From: Streptomyces sp. CB01635
Lineage (GTDB): Bacteria; Actinomycetota; Actinomycetes; Streptomycetales; Streptomycetaceae
Direction: 5' to 3'
Length of the DNA stretch: 64,000 bases
Assembly: GCF_002803065.1 (NCBI RefSeq)
Contig: NZ_NNBL01000018.1
Coordinates: 1 to 64,000 of the forward strand
Part shown: positions 9,443-17,545 of the stretch, piece by piece
Layout of the letters: each line of letters opens with the position of its first letter
How positions within the stretch are numbered: the first letter of the stretch is position 1
Program-made: the position numbers and the translations under genes
Notes under the pieces: generated by a model
Seen by the model: only the letters and a program-made list of their open reading frames with translations
What the model was told of the DNA's origin: nothing
Database searches by the model: none

Positions 9443-9443
9443 C

Positions 9444-11225
9444 TCACGCCTCCTTCGTGTCGACAGGGCCTACGGGAGAGCCGGGAGCACGGCGCGTGCG
9501 GCGCAGTGGCGGCTTGGCGCCGAGGCGCTTCGGGTCGAGCCCGGACCACGGGTGTCCGCTCGCGAAGAACTTCTTGCGGGCCAGGATCGTCATCAGCGGC
9601 TTGGTGAACAGGAACACGACGACCACGTCGAGCACGGTGGTCAGGCCGAGCGTGAACGCGAAGCCCTGGACCTTGCCGACGGTGACGACGAACAGCACCG
9701 CGGCGGCGAGGAACGACACGAAGTCGGAGACCAGGATCGTGCGCCGGGCTCGCGGCCAGGCGCGCTCGACGGAGGGCCGCAGCGAGCGACCCTCACGGAT
9801 CTCGTCCCTGATGCGTTCGAAGAACACGATGAACGAGTCGGCCGTGATGCCGATCGCCACGATCGCGCCGCAGACCGCCGGCAGGTTCAGCGCGAAGCCG
9901 ATGGCCGGGCCGAGGAGCGTCATGATCACGTAGGTGAGGATCGCGGACACCATGAGCGAGGCGAGCGCGATCAGCGACAGGCCGCGGTAGTAGACCACCA
10001 GGTAGATCACGACCAGCAGGAGGCCGATGGCGCCGGCGATCAGGCCGGCGTGCAGCTGCTCGCCGCCGAGGGCCGCGGTGACCGTCGTGACGCTCTGCTC
10101 CTGGAAGGAGAGCGGGAGGGCACCGTAGGACAGCACGTTGGCGAGATCCTGGGCGGACTGCTGGTCGAAGCTGCCGGAGATCTCCGCGCTGCCGCTCAGG
10201 GTCGAGCTGACGCTGGGAGCCGAGACCACGTCGCCGTCGAGCACGATGGCGAACTGGTTCATCGGAGGCTGCTGCTGCGAGAGCTTGCTGGTGATCTTCG
10301 CGAACTTCTTCGAGCCGCCGCCCGTGAAGTCCATGTTGACGACCCAGGCGCCGGTCTGCTGGTTGATCGTGGCCTGCGCCTTGTCGACGTCCTTGCCGTT
10401 CACCTCGGCGGGGCCGAGGACGTACTTCTCCCACTGGCCGGACGAGTTCTTACCGCACGCCACGGCGGGGTCCTCGGGCTTGACGCCCGACGCGACCTGG
10501 CTGCGGGCGGCCTTGTCGGTGCAGTTGAGGTCCGTGAACTTCTTCTGCAGTGCGGCGGTGGCCGGGTCCGGGGTGGAGCTGGCCGAGGGGGTGGGCTTGC
10601 CGCTCGCGGAGGCGCTGGCGCTCGGCGACGGCGAGGAGTCGGCCTTCAGACCGTCGGTGACGGCGCGGCCCTGCGACGTCGCGGACGAGGTCGGCGAGGC
10701 GGTCGGCGTGCTGGACGCCTTGCCGTTGCCGCCGTCCGTGGCCTTGTCGGTCGCCTTGTCGGTGGCCTTGCCCTTGTCCGAGCCGGAAGGGCTGGCGGAG
10801 GGCTCGGGAGTGGGCGCACCGGCGGCCACGGTGAGCACGGGGCGGAAGTAGAGCTGGGCGGTCGTGCCGACCTGCTCGCGCGCCTGCGCCTCGTTCGTCC
10901 CCTTGGGGATGTTGACGATGATGTTGTCGGAGCCCTGTGTCTGGACCTCGGACTCCGTGACACCCAGACCGTTGACGCGGCGCTCGATGATGCTCACGGC
11001 CGTGTTCATGTTGGTCTGGTTGACCGCGTTCTTCTGACCCGGCTCGCTCTTCGCCTTGAGCGTGATGCTCGTACCACCGGCGAGGTCGATGCCCAGGCGC
11101 GGCGTGGTGTGGCCGGACAGGAACATCCCGCCGGTCAGCGCCACCATCGCGATCAGGATGAAGGCCAGTGTGCGGCCCGGCCTGCTCTGGGCGCCGTGAC
11201 TTCGGCCCTTCTTGGGTGCTGCCAC
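9444..11225 (-). CDS. secD: Protein translocase subunit SecD
   Basis: Large partner of SecF in Sec-dependent export, 593 residues. It has an N-terminal helix (LAFILIAMVALTGGMFLSG), the conserved LGIDLAGGTSITL, a large exterior P1 domain and five more helices toward the C-terminus (DSFIVFFERIRDE is the conserved helix 4-5 motif). The P1 region carries an unusually long low-complexity insert of Ser/Ala/Pro/Thr with a short repeated ATDK unit, encoded near 10560-10830. The GTG at 11225 is preferred to the ATG at 11246, because GGAGAGGGAG precedes it and it gives the usual AAPKKGR start. Confidence 0.96.
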   Translation of the reverse strand: MAAPKKGRSHGAQSRPGRTLAFILIAMVALTGGMFLSGHTTPRLGIDLAGGTSITLKAKSEPGQKNAVNQTNMNTAVSIIERRVNGLGVTESEVQTQGSDNIIVNIPKGTNEAQAREQVGTTAQLYFRPVLTVAAGAPTPEPSASPSGSDKGKATDKATDKATDGGNGKASSTPTASPTSSATSQGRAVTDGLKADSSPSPSASASASGKPTPSASSTPDPATAALQKKFTDLNCTDKAARSQVASGVKPEDPAVACGKNSSGQWEKYVLGPAEVNGKDVDKAQATINQQTGAWVVNMDFTGGGSKKFAKITSKLSQQQPPMNQFAIVLDGDVVSAPSVSSTLSGSAEISGSFDQQSAQDLANVLSYGALPLSFQEQSVTTVTAALGGEQLHAGLIAGAIGLLLVVIYLVVYYRGLSLIALASLMVSAILTYVIMTLLGPAIGFALNLPAVCGAIVAIGITADSFIVFFERIRDEIREGRSLRPSVERAWPRARRTILVSDFVSFLAAAVLFVVTVGKVQGFAFTLGLTTVLDVVVVFLFTKPLMTILARKKFFASGHPWSGLDPKRLGAKPPLRRTRRAPGSPVGPVDTKEA

Positions 11226-11364
11226 CTTCTCGTTCTCCCTCTCCATCCGTCCCGCAGCGGGGTACGTGCCCGGACGGCCATGAAATGGTGTCGAGAATCC
11301 GTGCGGAAATCACACGTCCGGGACCGCGGAGCGCGAGCGGGCGCGCGCGGTCCTGGGGGCGTGA

Positions 11365-11865
11365 CTACTTCGCGTCGGACTCGCCGTCGGTCTTCTTCGG
11401 CTCAGCGCCGTCGGCCTCGGAGGCTACGTCAGTGGCAGCAGCCTCGTCCTTCTTGTCGAGGTCGATGCGCGAGTCGTCCGAGGCGTCGGCGGGCTCGTCG
11501 GTCTCGGTGAGGGAGGAAGCGTCGTCCGGCACGACCGCACCATCGGCGCCGAGGGCGTCGTGGTCATCGTTGTCGTCACTCTCGGTGCCGTGGACGATGC
11601 GGTTGTACTCGTCGTCGGCCAGGACGGCGCCGATCGAGTTCTTCGCGTAGACGGCGTGGACGCCGGGGGCCACCTCCAGAAGGACCATCTCGTCGTGGAC
11701 CTCCTTGACGGTGGCGTACATGCCCCCGATCGTGCGGACGCCGGAACCGGGCTGCATCTGGTCCCGCATCTGGCCTGCCGCCTGCTGCTTCTTCTTGGCG
11801 GAGCGGGTCATCAGGAACATGGCCCCGATGAGCACGATGAACGGGAGGAGGGTCACGATATTCAC
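11365..11865 (-). CDS. yajC: Preprotein translocase subunit YajC
   Basis: Small membrane partner of SecDF, 166 residues. One N-terminal helix (IVTLLPFIVLIGAMFLMTRSA) is followed by the basic KKKQQ segment and the core domain (MQPGSGVRTIGGMYATVKEVHDEMVLLEVAPGVHAVYAK). The last 65 residues are a highly acidic Asp/Glu/Ala tail, longer than in E. coli but usual in Streptomyces. The GTG at 11865 has GAAGGA about 10 bases upstream; the longer reading to 11946 lacks such support. It heads the yajC-secD-secF-apt order. Confidence 0.94.
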   Translation of the reverse strand: MNIVTLLPFIVLIGAMFLMTRSAKKKQQAAGQMRDQMQPGSGVRTIGGMYATVKEVHDEMVLLEVAPGVHAVYAKNSIGAVLADDEYNRIVHGTESDDNDDHDALGADGAVVPDDASSLTETDEPADASDDSRIDLDKKDEAAATDVASEADGAEPKKTDGESDAK

Positions 11866-12030
11866 GGGACGGAAATTCCTTCGCACGACCGCGCACGTAG
11901 GCGGCCAGTTGGATGGGGGTGGGCACGCCGTCCACATGGGCGGCATCGGCGGAGTCTAAGCGAGTCCGCACTCAAGGAACAACGCTCAGCATGGCACCGG
12001 GGTTCCTGACCTGGCGACTACCCTGCGCGA

Positions 12031-13104
12031 TCACGCCCCGAACAGGTCCCCTTGTCCGCTTGTTCCCCTTGTCCGCTGGGGCGGCGTGAGGCCGAGGTGG
12101 GCCCAGGCCGCGGGCGTGGCGACCCGGCCTCGCGGCGTACGGGCGAGCAGACCCTCTCGTACGAGGAAGGGTTCGGCGACCTCCTCGACCGTCTCGCGCT
12201 CCTCCCCCACGGCGACCGCGAGGGTGGAGAGTCCTACGGGGCCGCCGCCGAAGAGCTTGATCAGCGCTTCGAGGACGGCGCGGTCGAGCCGGTCGAGGCC
12301 GCGGCCGTCCACCTCGTAGACGCCGAGGGCCACCCCGGCGATGTCACGGGTGATGTGGCCGTCGGCCTTGACCTGCGCGTAGTCGCGGACCCGGCGCAGC
12401 AGGCGGTTGGCGATACGGGGGGTGCCGCGGGAGCGACCGGCGATCTCGGCGGCGCCCTGAGAGTCGATCTCCACGTCGAGGAGGTTCGCGGAGCGGTGGA
12501 TGACGCGCTCCAGCTCGGCCGGCTCGTAGAACTCCATGTGCGCCGTGAAGCCGAAGCGGTCGCGCAGCGGCGGGGGCAGGAGGCCCGCGCGCGTGGTGGC
12601 GCCGACGAGGGTGAACGGGGGCAGCTCCAGCGGGATGGCCGTGGCGCCGGGGCCCTTGCCGACGATGACGTCGACCCGGTAGTCCTCCATCGCCATGTAG
12701 AGCATCTCTTCGGCGGGGCGGGACATGCGGTGGATCTCGTCGAGGAAGAGGACCTCGCCCTCCTGGAGGGACGAGAGGATCGCGGCCAGGTCGCCGGCGT
12801 GCTGGATGGCCGGGCCGCTGGTGATCCGGATGGGGGCGCCCATCTCGGCCGCGATGATCATGGAGAGGGTGGTCTTGCCGAGGCCGGGCGCGCCGGAGAG
12901 CAGGACGTGGTCGGCGGTGGCACCACGCGCGCGCGCCGCCCTGAGGACCAGGTCGAGCTGCTCGCGGACCTTCTCCTGGCCGATGAACTCGCCCAGGTCC
13001 TTGGGGCGCAGGGCGGCCTCGACCGCCTGGTCCTCGCCGTCGGCGACAGAGCCCACGAGCCGCTCGGTGTCGGGCGTCGCGTCGGTCGTGTCGTCCCAGT
13101 TCAT
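12031..13104 (-). CDS. ruvB: Holliday junction branch migration ATPase RuvB
   Basis: Hexameric AAA+ motor that drives branch migration with RuvA; 357 residues. Walker A is GAPGLGKTT, Walker B LFLDEIHRM, sensor 1 VGATTRAG, and an arginine-finger region GTPRIANRLLRRVRDYAQV is followed by the winged-helix DNA-binding domain (GPVGLSTLAVAVGEERETVEEVAEPFL). It ends with a short Streptomyces-type tail. The ATG at 13104 begins MNWDDTTD. It is the third gene of ruvC-ruvA-ruvB, 52 bases after ruvA. Confidence 0.98.
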   Translation of the reverse strand: MNWDDTTDATPDTERLVGSVADGEDQAVEAALRPKDLGEFIGQEKVREQLDLVLRAARARGATADHVLLSGAPGLGKTTLSMIIAAEMGAPIRITSGPAIQHAGDLAAILSSLQEGEVLFLDEIHRMSRPAEEMLYMAMEDYRVDVIVGKGPGATAIPLELPPFTLVGATTRAGLLPPPLRDRFGFTAHMEFYEPAELERVIHRSANLLDVEIDSQGAAEIAGRSRGTPRIANRLLRRVRDYAQVKADGHITRDIAGVALGVYEVDGRGLDRLDRAVLEALIKLFGGGPVGLSTLAVAVGEERETVEEVAEPFLVREGLLARTPRGRVATPAAWAHLGLTPPQRTRGTSGQGDLFGA

Positions 13105-13156
13105 GAGGTGTGCCTCGCGGTGGTGGTGGTTCGGGCGGGGAGCGGGCGCGGCCCGG

Positions 13157-13765
13157 TCAGCGGGTGCGGTTCAGCGTCTGGAGCGCGGCCTTGAGGAGCT
13201 TGCCGACCTGCGGCGTGCCGCCCTCCTCCTCGGCCTGCGGGGCGACGGCCTCGATGGCCTCGTCGGCCTCGCGCGTGGCGTAGCCGAGCCCGATGAGGGC
13301 GGCGTGCAGCTGGTCGCGCCAGCCTGACGTCACGGGGGCGCCCACGCGCGTACCGGTGCCGAGGGGCGCACCGAGCCGGTCCTTGAGTTCGATGAGCAGC
13401 TTCTGGGCGCCCTTCTTGCCGATGCCGGGCACGGCGGTGAGCGACTTCTCGTCACCGGAGGCGACAGCGCCGCGCAGCGCGTCGGGGCTGTGCACGGCGA
13501 GCATCGCCTGCGCGAGGCGCGGGCCGACGCCGCTGGCGGTCTGGAGCAGCTCGAAGGTCTGCCGCTCGTCGTCGTCGGCGAAGCCGTACAGCGTGAGCGA
13601 GTCCTCGCGTACGACGAGGGAGGTGGCGAGCTTGGTCTGCTGGCCGATGCGGAGGCCGGAGAGCGTGTTCGGAGTGCACTGGACGGCCATGCCGATGCCG
13701 CCGACCTCGACCACCGCGGTGTCAGGGGCGAGCGCGGCCACCGGGCCGCTGACGAAGGCGATCAT
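13157..13765 (-). CDS. ruvA: Holliday junction DNA helicase subunit RuvA
   Basis: Tetrameric protein that binds four-way junctions and loads RuvB; 202 residues. The OB-fold N-terminus (MIAFVSGPVAALAPDTAVVE) is followed by two helix-hairpin-helix motifs (LLQTASGVGPRLAQAML and LTAVPGIGKKGAQKLLIEL) and the C-terminal domain III (QLHAALIGLGYATREADEAIEAV) that contacts RuvB. The ATG at 13765 overlaps the ruvC stop (ATGA), indicating coupling. Confidence 0.98.
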   Translation of the reverse strand: MIAFVSGPVAALAPDTAVVEVGGIGMAVQCTPNTLSGLRIGQQTKLATSLVVREDSLTLYGFADDDERQTFELLQTASGVGPRLAQAMLAVHSPDALRGAVASGDEKSLTAVPGIGKKGAQKLLIELKDRLGAPLGTGTRVGAPVTSGWRDQLHAALIGLGYATREADEAIEAVAPQAEEEGGTPQVGKLLKAALQTLNRTR

Positions 13766-14310
13766 GCGATACGGCCTTTCGGTGCTGTGGCTGATTTCGA
13801 TGCGTGCAGGGCGACGGCCTGCTGGAGTCTGTTCTGCGCGGGGGCGCGCCAGATGTGGCAGATGGCGAGGGCCAGAGCGTCGGCCGCGTCGGCGGGCTTG
13901 GGAGGAGCGTCCAGTCTCAGCAGGCGCGTCACCATGGCGCCCACCTGAGCCTTGTCGGCCCGTCCGCTGCCCGTCACGGCGGCCTTGACCTCGCTGGGCG
14001 TGTGGAGGGCCACGGGGATGCCGCGGCGGCTGGCGCAGAGCATCGCGACCGCGCTCGCCTGGGCCGTCCCCATGACCGTCCGCACGTTGTGCTGGCTGAA
14101 CACCCGCTCCACGGCGACGAATTCGGGCCGGTACTCGTCCAGCCACTGCTCGATGCCCTGCTCGATGGCGACGAGGCGGTGGCCCAACTCCGCGTCGGCC
14201 GGGGTCCGTACGACGCCGACACCGCGCATCGTCAGAGGCCGCCCCGCGACCCCCTCGACCACGCCGACACCGCACCGGGTCAGCCCCGGGTCCACGCCGA
14301 GTACGCGCAC
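13762..14310 (-). CDS. ruvC: Crossover junction endodeoxyribonuclease RuvC
   Basis: Resolves Holliday junctions made by recombination; 182 residues with an RNase H-like fold. Acidic catalytic residues are visible: Asp7 in GVDPGLTRCG, a Glu in VAVERVFSQHN, and two Asp in the C-terminal part (PPKPADAADALALAICH). The GTG at 14310 follows an AAGGAGG ribosome site closely. It starts the ruvCAB operon; the gap to yebC is about 100 bp with the yebC terminator in it. Confidence 0.97.
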   Translation of the reverse strand: MRVLGVDPGLTRCGVGVVEGVAGRPLTMRGVGVVRTPADAELGHRLVAIEQGIEQWLDEYRPEFVAVERVFSQHNVRTVMGTAQASAVAMLCASRRGIPVALHTPSEVKAAVTGSGRADKAQVGAMVTRLLRLDAPPKPADAADALALAICHIWRAPAQNRLQQAVALHASKSATAPKGRIA

Positions 14311-14367
14311 CCCGCCCCTCCTTCGATAGCCAGTTTGTGCAGGCTATCGGGTACCGCTGACAATGCG

Positions 14368-14400
14368 ACGGGCCGACGGGTCTGTGTCCCGTCGGCCCGT
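14368..14400 (-). terminator. Hairpin downstream of the YebC gene
   Basis: Perfect 13-base arms (14368-14380 and 14388-14400) with a 7-base loop, 14 bases after the YebC stop codon. It separates this gene from ruvC. Confidence 0.75.
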
Positions 14401-14414
14401 GCGCTGCCTGCGTG

Positions 14415-15167
14415 TCAGGCGTCGACCTTCTCCATGACCTCGTCGCTCACGTCGAAGTTGGCGAAGACGTTCTGCACGTCGTCGCTGTCCTCGAGCGCGT
14501 CGATGAGCCTGAAGATCTTGCGGGCGCCCTCCTCGTCCAGCTCGACCTGCATGGTCGGGACGAAGTTGGCGTCGGCCGAGTCGTAGTCGATGCCGGCCTC
14601 CTGGAGCGCGGTGCGCACCGCGACCAGGTCGGTGGCCTCGCTGAGCACCTCGAAGGACTCACCGAGGTCGTTGACCTCTTCGGCACCCGCGTCGAGCACG
14701 GCACCGAGGACGTCGTCCTCGGACAGCTCACCCTTGGGGACGATCACGACACCCTTGCGGTTGAACAGGTACGAGACGGAACCGGGGTCGGCCATGTTGC
14801 CGCCGTTGCGGGTCATGGCGACACGCACGTCGGACGCGGCACGGTTGCGGTTGTCGGTGAGGCACTCGATGAGCACCGCGACACCGTTGGGACCGTAGCC
14901 CTCGTACATGATCGTCTCGTAGTCGGCGCCACCGGCCTCGAGGCCGGCACCGCGCTTGACCGCGGAGTCGATGTTCTTGTTAGGGACCGAGCTCTTCTTG
15001 GCCTTCTGGATGGCGTCGAAGAGCGTCGGGTTGCCGGACACGTCGGAGCCACCCGTGCGGGCAGCGACCTCGATGTTCTTGATCATCTTCGCGAAGAGCT
15101 TGCCGCGCTTGGCGTCGATCACGGCCTTCTTGTGCTTCGTCGTAGCCCATTTAGAGTGGCCGGACAT
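14415..15167 (-). CDS. YebC/PmpR family protein
   Basis: 250-residue cytoplasmic protein of the YebC/TACO1 family. Members are annotated as transcription regulators, and recent work on the family links them to relief of ribosome stalling on proline-rich stretches. The N-terminus MSGHSKWATTKHKKAVIDAKRGKLFAKMI is the family signature and YEGYGPNGVA is present. The ATG at 15167 has AAGGAG upstream. The position between ruvC and pdxT matches other actinobacteria. Confidence 0.95.
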   Translation of the reverse strand: MSGHSKWATTKHKKAVIDAKRGKLFAKMIKNIEVAARTGGSDVSGNPTLFDAIQKAKKSSVPNKNIDSAVKRGAGLEAGGADYETIMYEGYGPNGVAVLIECLTDNRNRAASDVRVAMTRNGGNMADPGSVSYLFNRKGVVIVPKGELSEDDVLGAVLDAGAEEVNDLGESFEVLSEATDLVAVRTALQEAGIDYDSADANFVPTMQVELDEEGARKIFRLIDALEDSDDVQNVFANFDVSDEVMEKVDA

Positions 15168-15205
15168 CTGCCTGTCTCCTTCGCGTAACCAACCCAGTAC
15201 GAACT

Positions 15206-15229
15206 CCCCCTGGCCTCAAGGGCCGGGGG
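15206..15229 (-). terminator. Hairpin downstream of pdxT
   Basis: GC-rich stem with arms at 15206-15215 and 15221-15229 including one G-U type pair, 14 bases after the pdxT stop. It is a moderate terminator candidate. Confidence 0.55.
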
Positions 15230-15242
15230 ACCCCCCGAGATC

Positions 15243-15848
15243 CTACAAGGACCCGGCCACCTGCTTCGCCCGCACCATGTCGACGAACAGTGCGTGCATC
15301 CTGTGGTCGCCGGTCAGCTCGGGGTGGAAGGACGTGGCGAGGGCGTTGTCCTGCCGTACAGCGACTATGTGCCCGTCGTACTCCGCGAGTACTTCGGCAC
15401 GGGCGCCCACGGACTCCACCCAGGGGGCGCGGATGAAGACGCCCTCCACGGGGTCGCCCTCCACGCCGCGTACGTCGACCGCCGCCTCGAAGGACTCGTT
15501 CTGACGTCCGAAGGCGTTGCGGCGCACGATCATGTCGATCCCGCCGACCGTCTCCTGGCCCGAACGCGGGTCGAGGATCTTGTCGGCGAGCAGGATCATC
15601 CCCGCGCAGGTGCCGTACACCGGCATGCCTTCACGCACGCGCGCACGAAGGGGCTCCATGAGCCCGAACAGGACGGCCAGCTTGGAGATGGTGGTCGACT
15701 CCCCGCCGGGCAGGACGATGCCGTCCACCTCGGCCAGTTCCTCGGGCCGCCGCACGGGCCTGGCCACGGCGTCCGCCGTGGCCAGGGCGACGAGGTGCTC
15801 CCGTACGTCGCCCTGGAGCGCGAGGACGCCCACTACGGGAGAGGTCAT
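15243..15848 (-). CDS. pdxT: Pyridoxal 5'-phosphate synthase glutaminase subunit PdxT
   Basis: Class I glutamine amidotransferase that supplies ammonia to PdxS for PLP synthesis; 201 residues. The nucleophile cysteine is in YGTCAGMILLA, the GGEST loop and the C-terminal His/Glu of the triad (SFHPELTGD) are present. ATG 15848 overlaps the last base of the pdxS stop codon (TAATG), so the two subunits are translated together. Confidence 0.97.
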   Translation of the reverse strand: MTSPVVGVLALQGDVREHLVALATADAVARPVRRPEELAEVDGIVLPGGESTTISKLAVLFGLMEPLRARVREGMPVYGTCAGMILLADKILDPRSGQETVGGIDMIVRRNAFGRQNESFEAAVDVRGVEGDPVEGVFIRAPWVESVGARAEVLAEYDGHIVAVRQDNALATSFHPELTGDHRMHALFVDMVRAKQVAGSL

Positions 15849-16753
15849 TACCAGCCCCGGTTCGCGTAGCGCTCGGTCTCGGGGAGGGTGTCGCAGTTGA
15901 TGCCGACCATGGCCTCGCCCAGGTTGCGCGAGGCGTCCGCGATGATCTTGGGGTCGTCGTAGAAGGTGGTGGCCTTCACGATGGCGGCGGCGCGCTTGGC
16001 CGGGTCGCCGGACTTGAAGATGCCGGAGCCGACGAAGACACCCTCGGCGCCGAGCTGGCGCATCAGGGCGGCGTCGGCGGGCGTGGCGACACCACCGGCG
16101 GAGAACAGCACCACCGGCAGCTTGCCGAGCTCGGAGACCTCCTTGACGAGCTCGTAGGGGGCGCGCAGCTCCTTGGCAGCGGCGTACAGCTCGTTGTTGT
16201 CGAAGCCGCGCAGCTTGGCGATCTCGTTCTTGATCTGGCGCAGGTGGCGGACGGCCTCGACGACGTTGCCCGTGCCGGCCTCGCCCTTCGAGCGGATCAT
16301 GGCCGCGCCCTCGGCGATGCGGCGCAGGGCCTCGCCCAGGTTGGTGGCGCCGCACACGAAGGGGGTCGTGAACGCGAACTTGTCGCTGTGGTTGACCTCG
16401 TCGGCCGGGGTGAGAACCTCGGACTCGTCGATGTAGTCGACGCCGAGCGACTGCAGGACCTGGGCCTCCACGAAGTGGCCGATCCGGGACTTGGCCATGA
16501 CCGGGATGGAGACGGCCTCGATGATCTCCTCGATCATGTTCGGGTCGGACATCCGGGCCACTCCGCCGTCCTTGCGGATGTCGGCCGGCACCCGCTCGAG
16601 CGCCATGACGGCCACCGCGCCGGCGTCCTCGGCGATCTTCGCCTGCTCGGCGTTGACGACGTCCATGATCACGCCGCCCTTGAGCTGCTCGGCCATGCCG
16701 CGCTTCACGCGCGCGGTGCCGGTGGTTTCGACGAACTGGGGGGTGCTGGACAC
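15848..16753 (-). CDS. pdxS: Pyridoxal 5'-phosphate synthase lyase subunit PdxS
   Basis: Synthase subunit that builds PLP from ribose 5-phosphate, glyceraldehyde 3-phosphate and ammonia; 301 residues, a (beta/alpha)8 barrel that forms a dodecamer. Family segments include RMSDPNMIEEI, the lysine-bearing VMAKSRIGHFVEAQVLQ and the phosphate-binding GGVATPADAALMRQLGAEGVFVGSGIFKS. The GTG at 16753 gives VSSTPQFVE. It precedes pdxT in a two-gene operon. Confidence 0.97.
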   Translation of the reverse strand: MSSTPQFVETTGTARVKRGMAEQLKGGVIMDVVNAEQAKIAEDAGAVAVMALERVPADIRKDGGVARMSDPNMIEEIIEAVSIPVMAKSRIGHFVEAQVLQSLGVDYIDESEVLTPADEVNHSDKFAFTTPFVCGATNLGEALRRIAEGAAMIRSKGEAGTGNVVEAVRHLRQIKNEIAKLRGFDNNELYAAAKELRAPYELVKEVSELGKLPVVLFSAGGVATPADAALMRQLGAEGVFVGSGIFKSGDPAKRAAAIVKATTFYDDPKIIADASRNLGEAMVGINCDTLPETERYANRGW

Positions 16754-16900
16754 GGGTGACCTCGCTCGGTGGAAAGGGGGGCTTGCTACTCCACAGAGGA
16801 AACGCCCCGCGACCAGTCCACATCAAGGGCCAATATCTGACCGGTGGCTCATTCTTCGCGAACGCGCCTGGTCCCCCTGTTATGTGGCGGGCCTGTCGGC

Positions 16901-17446
16901 CTACGTGGTGGGCCTGTCGGCGAGCGCGACGGGCGGCTCGTCGTCCATCTCGAAGGCCAGCGGGAACGGCGCATGGCCCGCGAGCCGGAACCAGCGCACC
17001 TTGCGATGCCTGCGCAGGGCGCGTGCGGCCCGTACGGCGTCGTTGTGGAAGCGCCGGGCCATGGGCACCCTGCGGACGGCCTGAGCGAGCTCCTCGGCCG
17101 CGTCGGGGCCGCCCGGGGCGGCGCGCACCTCCTCCATCTGCCCTGCCTCGCCGAACACGGCCCGCAGCGCCTGGCTCAGCTCGCTCTCGGCGACCTCACG
17201 GTGGTCCTCCTCGGCCTGCCGTGCCGCGTGCGCGGCCTCGTACAGGACGATCGAGGCGGCGGGGTCGAGCACTCCGGAGGTGGCCAGCTCCTGCGCCACC
17301 GAGGCGCGGCGCAGCAGTTGGGCGTCGAGGGCGGCGCGGGCCGCGTCGATCCGGGCGTGCAGCCGGTCGAGGCGGCCGGCGGTCCAGCTCAGGTAGAGGC
17401 CGACCGCGATGAGGAAGACCGCGATCCAGATCAAAGTGGAGGTCAC
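16901..17446 (-). CDS. LemA-like single-helix membrane protein
   Basis: 181 residues with one N-terminal membrane helix (LIWIAVFLIAVGLYLSW) and a long helical cytoplasmic or exterior domain. The pattern GRLDRLHARIDAARAALDAQLLRRASVAQELA and the C-terminal ARRFHNDAVRAARALRRHRKVRWFRLAGHAPFPLAFEMDDEP resemble LemA family proteins, whose function is unknown. The start is a GTG at 17446 with no strong ribosome site. It sits between pimA and pdxS on the same strand. Confidence 0.75.
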   Translation of the reverse strand: MTSTLIWIAVFLIAVGLYLSWTAGRLDRLHARIDAARAALDAQLLRRASVAQELATSGVLDPAASIVLYEAAHAARQAEEDHREVAESELSQALRAVFGEAGQMEEVRAAPGGPDAAEELAQAVRRVPMARRFHNDAVRAARALRRHRKVRWFRLAGHAPFPLAFEMDDEPPVALADRPTT

Positions 17447-17503
17447 GGGCGCAAAGGCTACAGCCGTGCCCCGCAGCGGCGATCAGCCGCGTACGGGACG
17501 GGA

Positions 17504-17544
17504 GGGACGTACCGGTTTGTGCGCGTGGCACGCCGGTACGTCCC
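17504..17544 (-). terminator. Hairpin downstream of pimA
   Basis: Perfect 12-base arms (17504-17515 and 17533-17544), immediately after and touching the pimA stop side at 17546. It closes the pgsA-acyltransferase-pimA operon. Confidence 0.7.
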
Positions 17545-17545
17545 G

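Noticed and set aside
16754..16900. TGGACTGGTC element upstream of pdxS as a MocR/PdxR site
   Set aside because: Only one copy and I cannot confirm the consensus; there is no regulator gene beside it.
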